DNA of 6,481 nt from Clostridiales bacterium (GTDB lineage Bacteria > Bacillota > Clostridia > Lachnospirales > Lachnospiraceae). The stretch is taken from the NCBI GenBank assembly GCA_021204765.1, contig JAJPYU010000246.1, positions 1-6,481 of the forward strand, read 5' to 3'. A program made the translations under genes and the position numbers. How positions within the stretch are numbered: position 1 is the stretch's first letter; every line of letters starts with the position of its first letter. The notes below the pieces were generated by a model. The model made no database searches. It was not told where the DNA came from and saw only the letters and a program-made list of their open reading frames with translations. Shown piece after piece: positions 1-6,434 of this stretch.

Positions 1-581
1 CCGGCGAGGATCTGGGGCGCATCTGCTATGAGGAGGGTATAGAGGTGACTTCCCTGCCGGGGGCCTCAGCCTGTGTCACAGCCCTGACCCTCTCAGGCCT
101 TCCAACCCGCCGCTTCGCTTTCGAGGCTTTCCTTCCCAGGGATAAAAAAGAGAGGGCGGCTACACTGGCGGAACTAAAAGACGACACCCGCACCCTTGTG
201 ATATATGAGGCACCCCATCATCTGCTTGCCACTTTAAAAGACCTGCTGGAAGCCCTGGGGGACCGCCGTATCTCCCTCTGCCGGGAGCTGACGAAAAAAT
301 ATGAGACAGTATTTCGCACTAACCTGGCTGAAGCTGTTGAATATTATGAAGCCAATGGTATAAAAGGTGAGTGTGTCATAGTTATGGAAGGCCGTTCCAG
401 AGAGGAACTTATCCTACGCGAGAAAGAGCAGTGGGAGCAGATGACCCTGGCGGAACATATGGACTTTTATATTTCCTCTGGTATGGATAAAAAAGAGGCC
501 ATGAAGCAGGTAGCAAAGGACAGGGGCGTGGCAAAAAGTGAGATATACAGGCAGCTGCTGGCTGATGATGATAAGCAGTAA
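1..581 (+). CDS. rsmI: 16S rRNA (cytidine-1402-2'-O)-methyltransferase RsmI, 3' part
   Basis: This is the C-terminal part of RsmI, which uses S-adenosylmethionine to 2'-O-methylate C1402 in the decoding centre of 16S rRNA. The reading frame is open from the window edge (first full codon at position 3), so the true start lies outside; 192 residues are seen of roughly 280 usual for the family. Visible blocks are GEDLGRICYEEGIEV, then LPGASACVTALTLSGLPTRRF and FEAFLP from the SAM-binding tetrapyrrole-methylase fold, TLVIYEAPHHLLATLKDLL, and CRELTKKYETVFR, all diagnostic of RsmI. The last ~45 residues (MDFYISSGMDKKEAMKQVAKDRGVAKSEIYRQLL) form the small helix-turn-helix tail typical of Bacillota RsmI. 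GTG at 45 is an internal valine codon, not the start. The gene ends at TAA 579-581 and faces the decarboxylase gene convergently. The identification is firm. Confidence 0.93.
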   Translation, partial: GEDLGRICYEEGIEVTSLPGASACVTALTLSGLPTRRFAFEAFLPRDKKERAATLAELKDDTRTLVIYEAPHHLLATLKDLLEALGDRRISLCRELTKKYETVFRTNLAEAVEYYEANGIKGECVIVMEGRSREELILREKEQWEQMTLAEHMDFYISSGMDKKEAMKQVAKDRGVAKSEIYRQLLADDDKQ

Positions 582-606
582 AAGGGAAAGCCTGAACCTG
601 TCCCTT
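582..606. terminator. weak stem-loop between convergent genes
   Basis: A perfect 6-bp inverted repeat, AAGGGA (582-587) and TCCCTT (601-606), encloses a 13-nt loop directly after the rsmI stop. On the minus strand the 3' arm runs into TTTTA, a short U-run, so it could act as a modest terminator for the decarboxylase gene; on the plus strand it is followed by AATAATG, with no U-tract. The stem is short and the call rests on position between two convergent genes more than on stability. The rest of the gap (607-644) shows nothing else. Confidence 0.3.
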
Positions 607-644
607 AATAATGCTCCATAAACTAAACCCTTTTCAGCAAACCC

Positions 645-2252
645 TCAAATTTTAGCCTTTTCATTTCCGGAATTACAATGCTGCCGCCAGACTACCACGA
701 TTGTTTCTCCCAAAGCAACATTTGAACCCTGTAAATGCATATTTTTTTCCTTGCAGACGGAACACAGATGAACTACATCTTCTGTGATCACCTCGCCTGG
801 CGCTATAATTGGTATTCCCGGAGGATAGAGGTAGATATACCCCGCAGATATCCGCCCGACTGCCTCGCTGATCAGCACGCTCTCCGCCACGGCGTCCATA
901 GCCTGGGCTATCTCCATGCATTTCCTGCGGGGAGCGTAGAGTTCCATAGGTGTCACTGTCCTCTCACAGGATTCGCCTGCCTCCGCATCTATCTCGGAAA
1001 GGGCAGCGTATAATCTGTCAAAGCCCTCATCGGTATCCATGATGGAGGTCAGGGCAGTTACGTAATCAGGTGCCGCCATCTCCGGCTGGAGGTGATAGCG
1101 GGACAGGAGCAGGTCGCAGAGCTGGGGACCTGAGAGACCGGCTTCTGTGGCGGAGATTAAAATTTTTGAATTATCTTTTACAACCCCAAATTTCAGCTTG
1201 GATCCCATATCAGTTGTGGTAAAACCCGGCATGTTCTCTGTATTTATGTATGGAAAGATTTCAACAGCTTTGAGACTATCACATTTTTTGTAGAATTTTT
1301 CCAGTCTCTCCTCGAACTGTGCGAAGAGGCTCTCCTGCCTTGTCGCAGGGTTACGGTATTTCTTCACATCCCCCTCTATGATCCTGACGCAGCGGTCTAT
1401 TCCCGCCATCAGCACATAGGAGGGCGAGCTGGACTGGAAGATGTCCAGATAACGCTTCACCCTGTCCGGATTGAAGCGATACAGGCTGCCATCTCCGCTC
1501 CCGGCGGAATTGCTGCTGTCCTGCTCTCCTCTTTGTATGTCCGCAGACTCAGCATCTCCCGCCGTCCGCTTCATATGCAATGCGGCACTCTGGGTATATG
1601 CAGGCAGGGTCTTGTGGAGACTCTCCACACAGAGGTCTGCTCCAAGCGCAATTGCCTTTTTCGGAAATCCGTCTGAGAAACCAAAATGAGCCCCGTGGGC
1701 TTCATCCACTATGAGTATCCCGTCGTGGCCATGGACTATCTCCGCAATAGCCCCGATATCCGACACTATCCCGTCATAGGTAGGCGAGGTGATGACCACA
1801 ACCCTTATGTCCGGGTGCTGCGTCATCATATCTTCCACCTGCTCCGGCGGGATGGCCCCCTGTATACCGAAATCCGTGGGCTCCGGATAGAGGTATTCCA
1901 CCTTAGCCTCCATTAGATATGCCGCATTATACACGGATTTGTGGCAGTTTCTTCCTATGAGGATACGGTCACCCTTTTCGATGCATCCGCAGATGGCCGA
2001 GAGTATCCCCGCCGTGCTGCCATTTACCAGATAAAAGCTCTCATCGGCCCCGCAAGCCAAAGCCAATCTCTGCTGCCCCTCCATCAGGATCCCCTCCGCG
2101 TGGTGCAGGTCATCGAAGCCCTCTATCTCCGTGATGTCGATATCCTCCGGCACGAAGTCTCCCATCCGCTGCCTCTTATGCCCCGGCATGTGGAAGGGAT
2201 AGATGTCTGATTTGCTGTATTCTCTTAATTTCTCATCCAGATATTTCTTCAT
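645..2252 (-). CDS. Orn/Lys/Arg decarboxylase family protein (YaaO-like, PLP-dependent)
   Basis: This is a 535-residue fold-type I PLP enzyme of the Orn/Lys/Arg decarboxylase major-domain family, probably cytosolic and making a polyamine precursor or cadaverine from a basic amino acid; the exact substrate cannot be read from sequence. Visible motifs are PFHMPGHKR (19-27), LVNGSTAGILSAI (75-87), TSPTYDG (155-161), VDEAHGAHF (182-190) and SLHKTLPAYTQ (211-221), where Lys214 should form the PLP Schiff base. The C-terminal OKR domain is seen in PRRKCMEIAQAMDAVAE (441-457) and YIYLYPPGIPIIAPGE (472-487). The start ATG at 2252 is supported by AGGGA 7 nt upstream and by the family's usual N-terminus. 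Family members are usually about 480-490 residues; much of the excess is a hydrophilic Ser/Gly/Asp-rich insert at about 229-256, just after the active lysine. In many Bacillota this family sits near rsmI, as here, but here the two genes are convergent. It is read alone from its own upstream region. Confidence 0.9.
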   Translation of the reverse strand: MKKYLDEKLREYSKSDIYPFHMPGHKRQRMGDFVPEDIDITEIEGFDDLHHAEGILMEGQQRLALACGADESFYLVNGSTAGILSAICGCIEKGDRILIGRNCHKSVYNAAYLMEAKVEYLYPEPTDFGIQGAIPPEQVEDMMTQHPDIRVVVITSPTYDGIVSDIGAIAEIVHGHDGILIVDEAHGAHFGFSDGFPKKAIALGADLCVESLHKTLPAYTQSAALHMKRTAGDAESADIQRGEQDSSNSAGSGDGSLYRFNPDRVKRYLDIFQSSSPSYVLMAGIDRCVRIIEGDVKKYRNPATRQESLFAQFEERLEKFYKKCDSLKAVEIFPYINTENMPGFTTTDMGSKLKFGVVKDNSKILISATEAGLSGPQLCDLLLSRYHLQPEMAAPDYVTALTSIMDTDEGFDRLYAALSEIDAEAGESCERTVTPMELYAPRRKCMEIAQAMDAVAESVLISEAVGRISAGYIYLYPPGIPIIAPGEVITEDVVHLCSVCKEKNMHLQGSNVALGETIVVVWRQHCNSGNEKAKI

Positions 2253-2264
2253 ATAATCATCCCT

Positions 2265-2360
2265 ATTTCATGGCCAGTCTGACTTTTCAATATAATTTCA
2301 GGCCATTTTTTCTGACTTTTCAATATATTTTTGACTGGGTTTTACCAACTTTTCAAGAAA
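2265..2360. repeat. three-unit direct repeat with 33-bp spacing upstream of the decarboxylase gene
   Basis: Two near-identical units lie side by side. Unit 1 (2265-2294) and unit 2 (2295-2327) both begin ATTTCA, both carry GGCCA, and both end in the 17-bp exact match TCTGACTTTTCAATATA (2278-2294 and 2311-2327). A third, degenerate unit (about 2328-2360) keeps ACTTTTCAA. The three ACTTTTCAA cores start at 2282, 2315 and 2348, exactly 33 bp apart, close to three helical turns. Read on the minus strand each core is TTGAAAAGT, containing a -35-like TTGAAA, but none has a good -10 box at 16-18 bp. The array starts 12 bases before the decarboxylase ATG. It could be a regulator array or a slipped tandem duplication in AT-rich DNA. 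Confidence 0.7.
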
Positions 2361-2414
2361 TCATCCAATCTGTGAACTTTTACCTTATCACCAAATTTTA
2401 TCAAATTTTCAAAT

Positions 2415-2702
2415 TTAAATCAGATTGCAGGGTATAAAGCAGTTATTTTCATCAATGGGGATCACTTCCTCACACATACACAGGATGCCGCCGGCGCCCC
2501 GCTCCAGCTTGGCCTTGTCCAGGAGACTGTACTTTTTTATCTCCCTGCGGTCGGGATTGGCAGACATCTTGACCTCCGGGGGATTAATCCTCCCGTTTTC
2601 TTCCAGTATGATATCTATCTCCCTGGCATTGGAATCTCTGTAATAGGTCAGGTTCGCCTTCGTCTGGGAGTATGCAAAATTTTTAAGCAGCTCCATCACA
2701 AC
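2415..2702 (-). pseudogene. orphan C-terminal fragment of an AAA ATPase with DUF4143 domain
   Basis: About 95 residues match the C-terminal end of the DUF4143 domain that follows an AAA+ (AAA_14-type) ATPase in a large prokaryotic family normally near 400-450 residues. Visible features are VVMELLKNFAYSQ, then YYRDSNAREIDIILEENG, PPEVKMSAN and the ending EEVIPIDENNCFIPCNLI. The EID ... EVK pair recalls the PD-(D/E)XK nuclease-like core to which DUF4143 is assigned. The P-loop ATPase part is absent: the frame can be extended to a TTG at 2753, but those extra residues do not look like the family and an in-frame TAG precedes them. No ribosome binding site is apparent. It therefore looks like a 3' remnant, ending at TAA 2415-2417, left by a deletion whose edge coincides with the adjacent palindrome-bounded element. 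The downstream 2361-2414 is plain AT-rich DNA. Confidence 0.75.
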
Positions 2703-2704
2703 AA

Positions 2705-2757
2705 AGGATTGTTTCGTACTTCGTGCTCTCACAATCGCCGTCCGCATTCGCAATCCT
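2705..2757. repeat. short element bounded by 7-bp inverted repeats, at a gene-remnant junction
   Basis: The 53-bp stretch begins AGGATTG (2705-2711) and ends CAATCCT (2751-2757), a perfect 7-bp inverted repeat; a further ACAATC (2731-2736) can pair with GATTGT (2707-2712). It lies exactly between the stop region of the membrane ORF and the point where DUF4143 similarity begins. On the minus strand the core, with ACGGCGATTGTGAGAGCACG and AGTACGAAAC, resembles small dispersed repeats that I associate with Lachnospiraceae intergenic DNA. That resemblance is from memory and not verified here. It is more GC-rich than the repeat region to its left. Confidence 0.4.
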
Positions 2758-2768
2758 GGCTGATCGCT

Positions 2769-3160
2769 CTACTTACTCATAAATTCCTTCGTCAGATAGT
2801 TTTCAATAAACTGCACGTGTTCACTCTCGAAGGCCTCGTAATCAAAACAGGACTCACCCTCGGGCAGGGACTGACACATACTCTGCACACCCTCCACGGC
2901 CTGCATGGCCAGGGCAGAACAGGTGATATATCCAACAGTAAATCCGTAGGCTGAGGACGCGTAAATGAAGAAAGTTGCTATAGTCATGATGACCATCCGG
3001 GCCGGAAAACTGCTGAAAAGGAAGTCCCTATCATGGTGTTTTCCATGCCGAAGAAGCGCAGCGTCATGAAAAATATCGCCGTCACCAGTATGGTCGGCAG
3101 TATCGCCCGGCGGACATTTGATTTGAAATTTTTAAGCTCGGTAGGTATCTCTGTTTTCAT
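2769..3160 (-). pseudogene. frameshifted small membrane-protein gene, coupled to the kinase stop
   Basis: The ATG at 3158-3160 overlaps the kinase TGA as ATGA, so this ORF is set up for translational coupling as the third gene of the operon. The first frame (3160 to about 3020) reads MKTEIPTELKNFKSNVRRA and then a membrane segment, ILPTILVTAIFFMTLRFF, followed by GMENTMIGT. It then falls into a TGA at 2984-2986. Coding character resumes in another frame, from about FLFSSFPAR and ATG 2996, with hydrophobic VIMTIATFFIYASSAYGFTVG and then an acidic tail ending EFMSK at TAG 2769. Joining the two needs a one-base shift near 3020-3000 and gives about 130 residues. The FFGMENTMIG block recalls FUSC-type aromatic acid exporter proteins, but that is a weak guess and the second half is not recognised. 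It could instead be a fusion of two unrelated fragments or two tiny separate ORFs. Confidence 0.5.
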
Positions 3161-4788
3161 AGCCTTACATTTTTCTGGCGGACTTGTACCATACGTTCCG
3201 CTGCGCAACGCTCAGCGTCCAGACCCTTGCGATATTTCTCCAGGAAAGCGTCGAATCCGGCCACATCTTTCGGATCCGGCTCCATAGTAATACCGGATTC
3301 TCCGGCAAATATCTGACTGTTTAAATAATCATCCAGAGGTATTTCCCCGTGAGTCTCTTTCTCATAGGCTGCCAGCAGTGCCATACCCCAGGGGCCACCT
3401 TCTCCTGCGGTCTCCATAACTGTAACTGGGGCATTTATGGCCGCCGCCAGTATGAATTGCGCTACTTTCGCTGTCTTGAATAAACCGCCGTGTCCGGTTA
3501 TGCTCGTAAGGGGCACGGCTTCATCTTTCAGCAGTATATCCAGACCAATCTTCAATGTGGCCAGCGAACTCATCAGCTGTACCCGCATGAAGTCAGCCAA
3601 ATCCATCTCTGCATCCGGATCCCGCATAAACAGGGGGCATCCGGCATTTGTTCCCATGACAGGCTCTCCGGAGTAATAGTTGTATGAGACGAGTCCGCCG
3701 CCGTCCTTTGCGCCCTCCATGGCCAGTTTAAAAAGAGAACCGTAGAGCTCATCTGAGGGTATGTTTAGTCCGAACTGTTCTCCAAATTCACGAAGCAGAC
3801 CTATCCAGGCATTTAAGTCTGAGCTGCAGTTATTGCAGTGGACCATAGCCACCGGATGACCGTCAGGGGTGGTGACCATGTCTATCTCTTCATGGACATG
3901 AGCAAGAGGCTTCTCCGTCACCACCATGGCAAAGACGGAAGTCCCGGCGGAGACATTGCCTGTCCCCACGGCCACACTGTTGGTAGCGGCCATGCCAGTC
4001 CCGGCATCTCCCTCAGGCGGGCAGAGAATGCAGCCGGGCATAAGCTCACCCGTGGGATCAAGGAGCAGGGCACCCTCTTTTGTCAGGGTACCGGCATCCG
4101 CCCCGGCGCACAGCACCCCCGGAAGTATTTCGCGCAGCCTCCACGGATACCCCTTCGGATTAACCAGCTCATCGAATTTAGCCATCATTATCCGGTCGTA
4201 GTCCAGAGCATCAGAATCAATGGGAAACATCCCGGCGGCTTCACCGATGCCGACTACTTTTTTGCCTGTCAGCTGCCAGTGGATATATCCGGCAAGGGTC
4301 GTCATATAAGCGATATCTTTTACATGATCTTCTTTATTTAAGATAGCCTGGTAAAGGTGGGCTATGCTCCACCTCTGGGGTACGTTAAAGGAAAAGAGCT
4401 CAGTCAGCTTCCCAGCCGCTTCTCCGGTGATGGTATTTCTCCAGCTGCGGAAAGGGACCAGCAACTGTCCGTCCTTATCAAAGACCATGTATCCGTGCAT
4501 CATGCCGCTGATGCCGATGGTGCCAAGCTTTGTCAGTGTTACGCTGTATTTTTCCTGCACATCCTCCTTTAATGAGCGGTAGCAGTCCTGCAGCCCGGTG
4601 ATAATATCCTCCAAACTGTAAGTCCAGACTCCGTTCTCCAGATGATTCTCCCAGTCATGTACACCCATGGCTATGGGCTTGTGATTGCCGTCTATGAGTA
4701 CGGCCTTGATCCTGGTGGAGCCGAACTCCAGCCCCAAGACTGCCTCGCCGGACTTGATTGCCGCTCTCGCTGTCTCTCTATCTATCAT
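3157..4788 (-). CDS. FGGY-family carbohydrate kinase, probable L-ribulokinase of the arabinose operon
   Basis: This 543-residue cytosolic sugar kinase should transfer phosphate from ATP to the ketopentose made by AraA, giving L-ribulose 5-phosphate. The sequence resembles proteins annotated xylulokinase more than classical AraB, so the substrate is inferred from its position behind araA; clostridia are known to use a non-classical FGGY ribulokinase. Domain marks are the first phosphate loop LGLEFGSTRIKAVLID (18-33, Glu21 in place of the common Asp), GISGMMHGYMVFD (92-104), SWRN (115-118), the catalytic region PEGDAGTGMAATN (258-270, Asp261 the likely base) and the C-terminal adenosine-side motif ITGHGGLFKTA (430-440). 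Length is normal, with a short basic tail after ERCAAER. ATG 4788 has AGGAGG at 4798-4803, 9 nt upstream, overlapping the araA stop; the gap to araA is only 14 nt, so the two are cotranscribed and probably coupled. Its own TGA overlaps the next ORF as ATGA. Confidence 0.88.
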   Translation of the reverse strand: MIDRETARAAIKSGEAVLGLEFGSTRIKAVLIDGNHKPIAMGVHDWENHLENGVWTYSLEDIITGLQDCYRSLKEDVQEKYSVTLTKLGTIGISGMMHGYMVFDKDGQLLVPFRSWRNTITGEAAGKLTELFSFNVPQRWSIAHLYQAILNKEDHVKDIAYMTTLAGYIHWQLTGKKVVGIGEAAGMFPIDSDALDYDRIMMAKFDELVNPKGYPWRLREILPGVLCAGADAGTLTKEGALLLDPTGELMPGCILCPPEGDAGTGMAATNSVAVGTGNVSAGTSVFAMVVTEKPLAHVHEEIDMVTTPDGHPVAMVHCNNCSSDLNAWIGLLREFGEQFGLNIPSDELYGSLFKLAMEGAKDGGGLVSYNYYSGEPVMGTNAGCPLFMRDPDAEMDLADFMRVQLMSSLATLKIGLDILLKDEAVPLTSITGHGGLFKTAKVAQFILAAAINAPVTVMETAGEGGPWGMALLAAYEKETHGEIPLDDYLNSQIFAGESGITMEPDPKDVAGFDAFLEKYRKGLDAERCAAERMVQVRQKNVRL

Positions 4789-4802
4789 AACAGGGCTCCT
4801 CC

Positions 4803-6299
4803 TCAGCGATAGCAGACGCTATTCCACCGCAACTCATTTTTCAGGCTTCGGATATCCGTGTTATCATCAATAATTATGCACTCTATTCCCATGGCGTCAG
4901 CCCAGTCTGCCATCTGCTCCGAGCTCAGATCATAGGTAAATGCTGTATGATGGGCTCCTCCGGCCAGAATCCAGGCCTGAGCACCTACGGTCAGCGAGGG
5001 CCTGGGGGTCCAGAAATTGGTTGCCACCGGCAGCCTTGGCATGGACTTCTCACATTTCCTGCAGTCTACCTCGTTGACGATCAGGCGGAAGCGTGGCCCC
5101 AAATCTATAAGCGAAGCGGCTATTCCGGGGCCGGTCTTACAGGTAAATACCAGCCTGGCCGGATCCTCACGGTCGCCCATGGAAAGAGGCTGGACCCGGA
5201 CAGATATGGGGCCCTCAGAAATTGTGGGACAGACCTCCAGCATATGAGCCTCCAGTATGCCCTCTTTTCCAGGGACCAGATTGTAAGTGTAATCTTCCAT
5301 AAAGGAAGTGCCTTTCGCATCCGGAATTCCCATTGTCATCAGCTTCATCAGGCGGACCATGGCAGCAGTCTTCCAGTCGCCCTCGGCTCCGAAGCCGTAA
5401 CCCTTCTCCATGAGACGCTGAATAGCCAGGCCGGGAAGCTGCTTCATGCCACCCAGCATTCCGAAATGTGTGACCACAGCCTGATAATCACCCTCCTCAA
5501 GAAAACGCTCCAGTCCTATCTCTATACGCGCCTGCACAGCTACATGCTGCCGGAACTCATCGGTATCCCTGCCGTCATACTGCATCTCATAGAGGCTGTC
5601 ATATTCATCCATCAGTGCAGCTACATCTGCGTCAGTCACAGAATCCACCATTTCTACGGCATCGTTTATATTGTAATGATCCACTTCCCAGCCGAAGCGC
5701 ATCTCGGCCTCCACCTTGTCGCCCTCTGTAACAGCCACGTTATTCATATTATCACCGAGACGGCATATGCGTATATGGGAGGATTCCACGGCTCCCACAG
5801 CCGTGCGCATCCACCCGGCCAGGCTGGTCTGAACCTTCATGTCAGCCCAGTGTCCCACGATCACCTTACGTTCAATACCCATGCGGCTGACCATGTGCCC
5901 GAATTCCCGATCGCCGTGGGCGGACTGATTCTCATTCATGAAATCCATATCTATAGTGTCGTAGGGAATTTCCATGTTAAACTGGGTGTGCAGGTGGCAC
6001 AGTGGCTTTCTGTATTCCTGCAGCCCCAATATCCACATTTTCGCTGGAGAGAAAGTATGCATCCAGACGATGACTCCGGCACAATTTTCATCATTGTTGG
6101 CTTCATTGAAAGTGCGCCTTATTGATGCCTGATCAATGAGCGTGGGCTTTAGTACCAGTGGCCAGGGCAGAAGACCGCTCTCATTTAAACTCTTAACAAT
6201 AGCCGCGGAATCCGCTGCCACCTTCCTTAAGCACTCCTCGCCATACAGATCCTGCGAGCCGGTGCAAAACCAGAATTCGTAATCTTTCATTGCTTTCAC
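4803..6299 (-). CDS. araA: L-arabinose isomerase
   Basis: AraA interconverts L-arabinose and L-ribulose in the cytoplasm, the first step of bacterial arabinose use, with a divalent metal (usually Mn). From the chosen start the protein has 498 residues, matching the family (496-500). It opens with KDYEFWFCTGSQDLYGEE and carries WMHTFSPAKMWI and HTQFN. The metal and catalytic residues are all in place: Glu306 in FGAEGDWKTA, Glu335 in SFMEDYTYNL, His352 in LEAHMLEVCP and the His450-His451 pair in GGAHHTAFTY. It ends NELRWNSVCYR. The frame is open up to an ATG at 6410, but GTG at 6297-6299 is preferred: GAGGAG (6308-6313) lies 8 nt upstream, it gives the normal length, and residue numbering then matches E. 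coli at Glu306. ATG 6288-6290 is a second possibility but is too far from that site. The GTG overlaps the stop of an upstream leader ORF (GTGA), and the kinase gene follows 14 nt downstream. Confidence 0.96.
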   Translation of the reverse strand: MKAMKDYEFWFCTGSQDLYGEECLRKVAADSAAIVKSLNESGLLPWPLVLKPTLIDQASIRRTFNEANNDENCAGVIVWMHTFSPAKMWILGLQEYRKPLCHLHTQFNMEIPYDTIDMDFMNENQSAHGDREFGHMVSRMGIERKVIVGHWADMKVQTSLAGWMRTAVGAVESSHIRICRLGDNMNNVAVTEGDKVEAEMRFGWEVDHYNINDAVEMVDSVTDADVAALMDEYDSLYEMQYDGRDTDEFRQHVAVQARIEIGLERFLEEGDYQAVVTHFGMLGGMKQLPGLAIQRLMEKGYGFGAEGDWKTAAMVRLMKLMTMGIPDAKGTSFMEDYTYNLVPGKEGILEAHMLEVCPTISEGPISVRVQPLSMGDREDPARLVFTCKTGPGIAASLIDLGPRFRLIVNEVDCRKCEKSMPRLPVATNFWTPRPSLTVGAQAWILAGGAHHTAFTYDLSSEQMADWADAMGIECIIIDDNTDIRSLKNELRWNSVCYR

Positions 6300-6376
6300 A
6301 GTAACATCTCCTCTCTGAGAACTGTGATACTTGACACTCCACACTTTTCCGCTATCTGGTTTACTGTTATCGTCAT
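6296..6376 (-). pseudogene. 26-codon leader ORF: N-terminal HTH remnant of a LacI-type regulator
   Basis: ATG 6376 follows an excellent ribosome binding site (AGGGAGG, 6382-6388) by 5 nt and opens a complete 26-codon ORF. Its core, TVNQIAEKCGVSSITVLR, fits the LacI-family DNA-binding head: compare VTLYDVAEYAGVSYQTVSR of LacI, sharing T, AE, GVS, TV and R in register. Just after the recognition helix the sequence leaves the family (EEMLL, then TGA 6296-6298) and becomes the araA ribosome binding site. The stop overlaps the araA GTG as GTGA. No hinge helix or sugar-binding domain is present; a normal LacI protein is about 330-345 residues. The simplest reading is a regulator gene whose 3' 90% was deleted, fusing its start to araA. 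It may now serve as a coupled leader that feeds ribosomes to araA. Being too short to dimerise like LacI, the peptide itself is unlikely to repress. Confidence 0.65.
6308..6313 (-). promoter_or_regulatory. ribosome binding site deciding the araA start
   Basis: GAGGAG on the minus strand lies 8 nt before GTG 6299 and 17 nt before ATG 6290. It sits inside the last codons of the upstream leader ORF, so ribosomes translating the leader pass over it and can restart at the overlapping GTGA. Confidence 0.75.
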
Positions 6377-6434
6377 ATTTTCCTCCCTGCAAAGCTAACA
6401 ACTTCACCATCTCTCATCTAAAATATAAATCATC

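Noticed and set aside
2318..2356. Strong promoter built on TTGAAA boxes for the decarboxylase gene
   Set aside because: The nearest AT-rich -10 candidates lie 21-23 bp from each TTGAAA, outside the usual spacing; a promoter probably exists in this region but I cannot place it.
2265..2360. CRISPR-like array
   Set aside because: The 33-bp period leaves no room for spacers, only two units match well, and no cas gene is present.
2705..2757. Rho-independent terminator
   Set aside because: The inverted arms are short and more than 35 bp apart, with no following U-run on either strand.
3838..4341. 167-codon plus-strand frame
   Set aside because: Antisense shadow of the FGGY kinase, which has all its motifs in the minus frame; the shadow protein shows no family pattern.
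4947..6125. 392-codon open frame on the plus strand
   Set aside because: It runs antisense to araA, has His/Ser/Leu-rich sequence without recognisable domains, and is explained by codon bias of the strongly supported araA gene.
6300..6410. N-terminal extension of AraA from ATG 6410
   Set aside because: Weak ribosome binding site, no similarity to AraA N-termini, and it would make the protein 37 residues too long.
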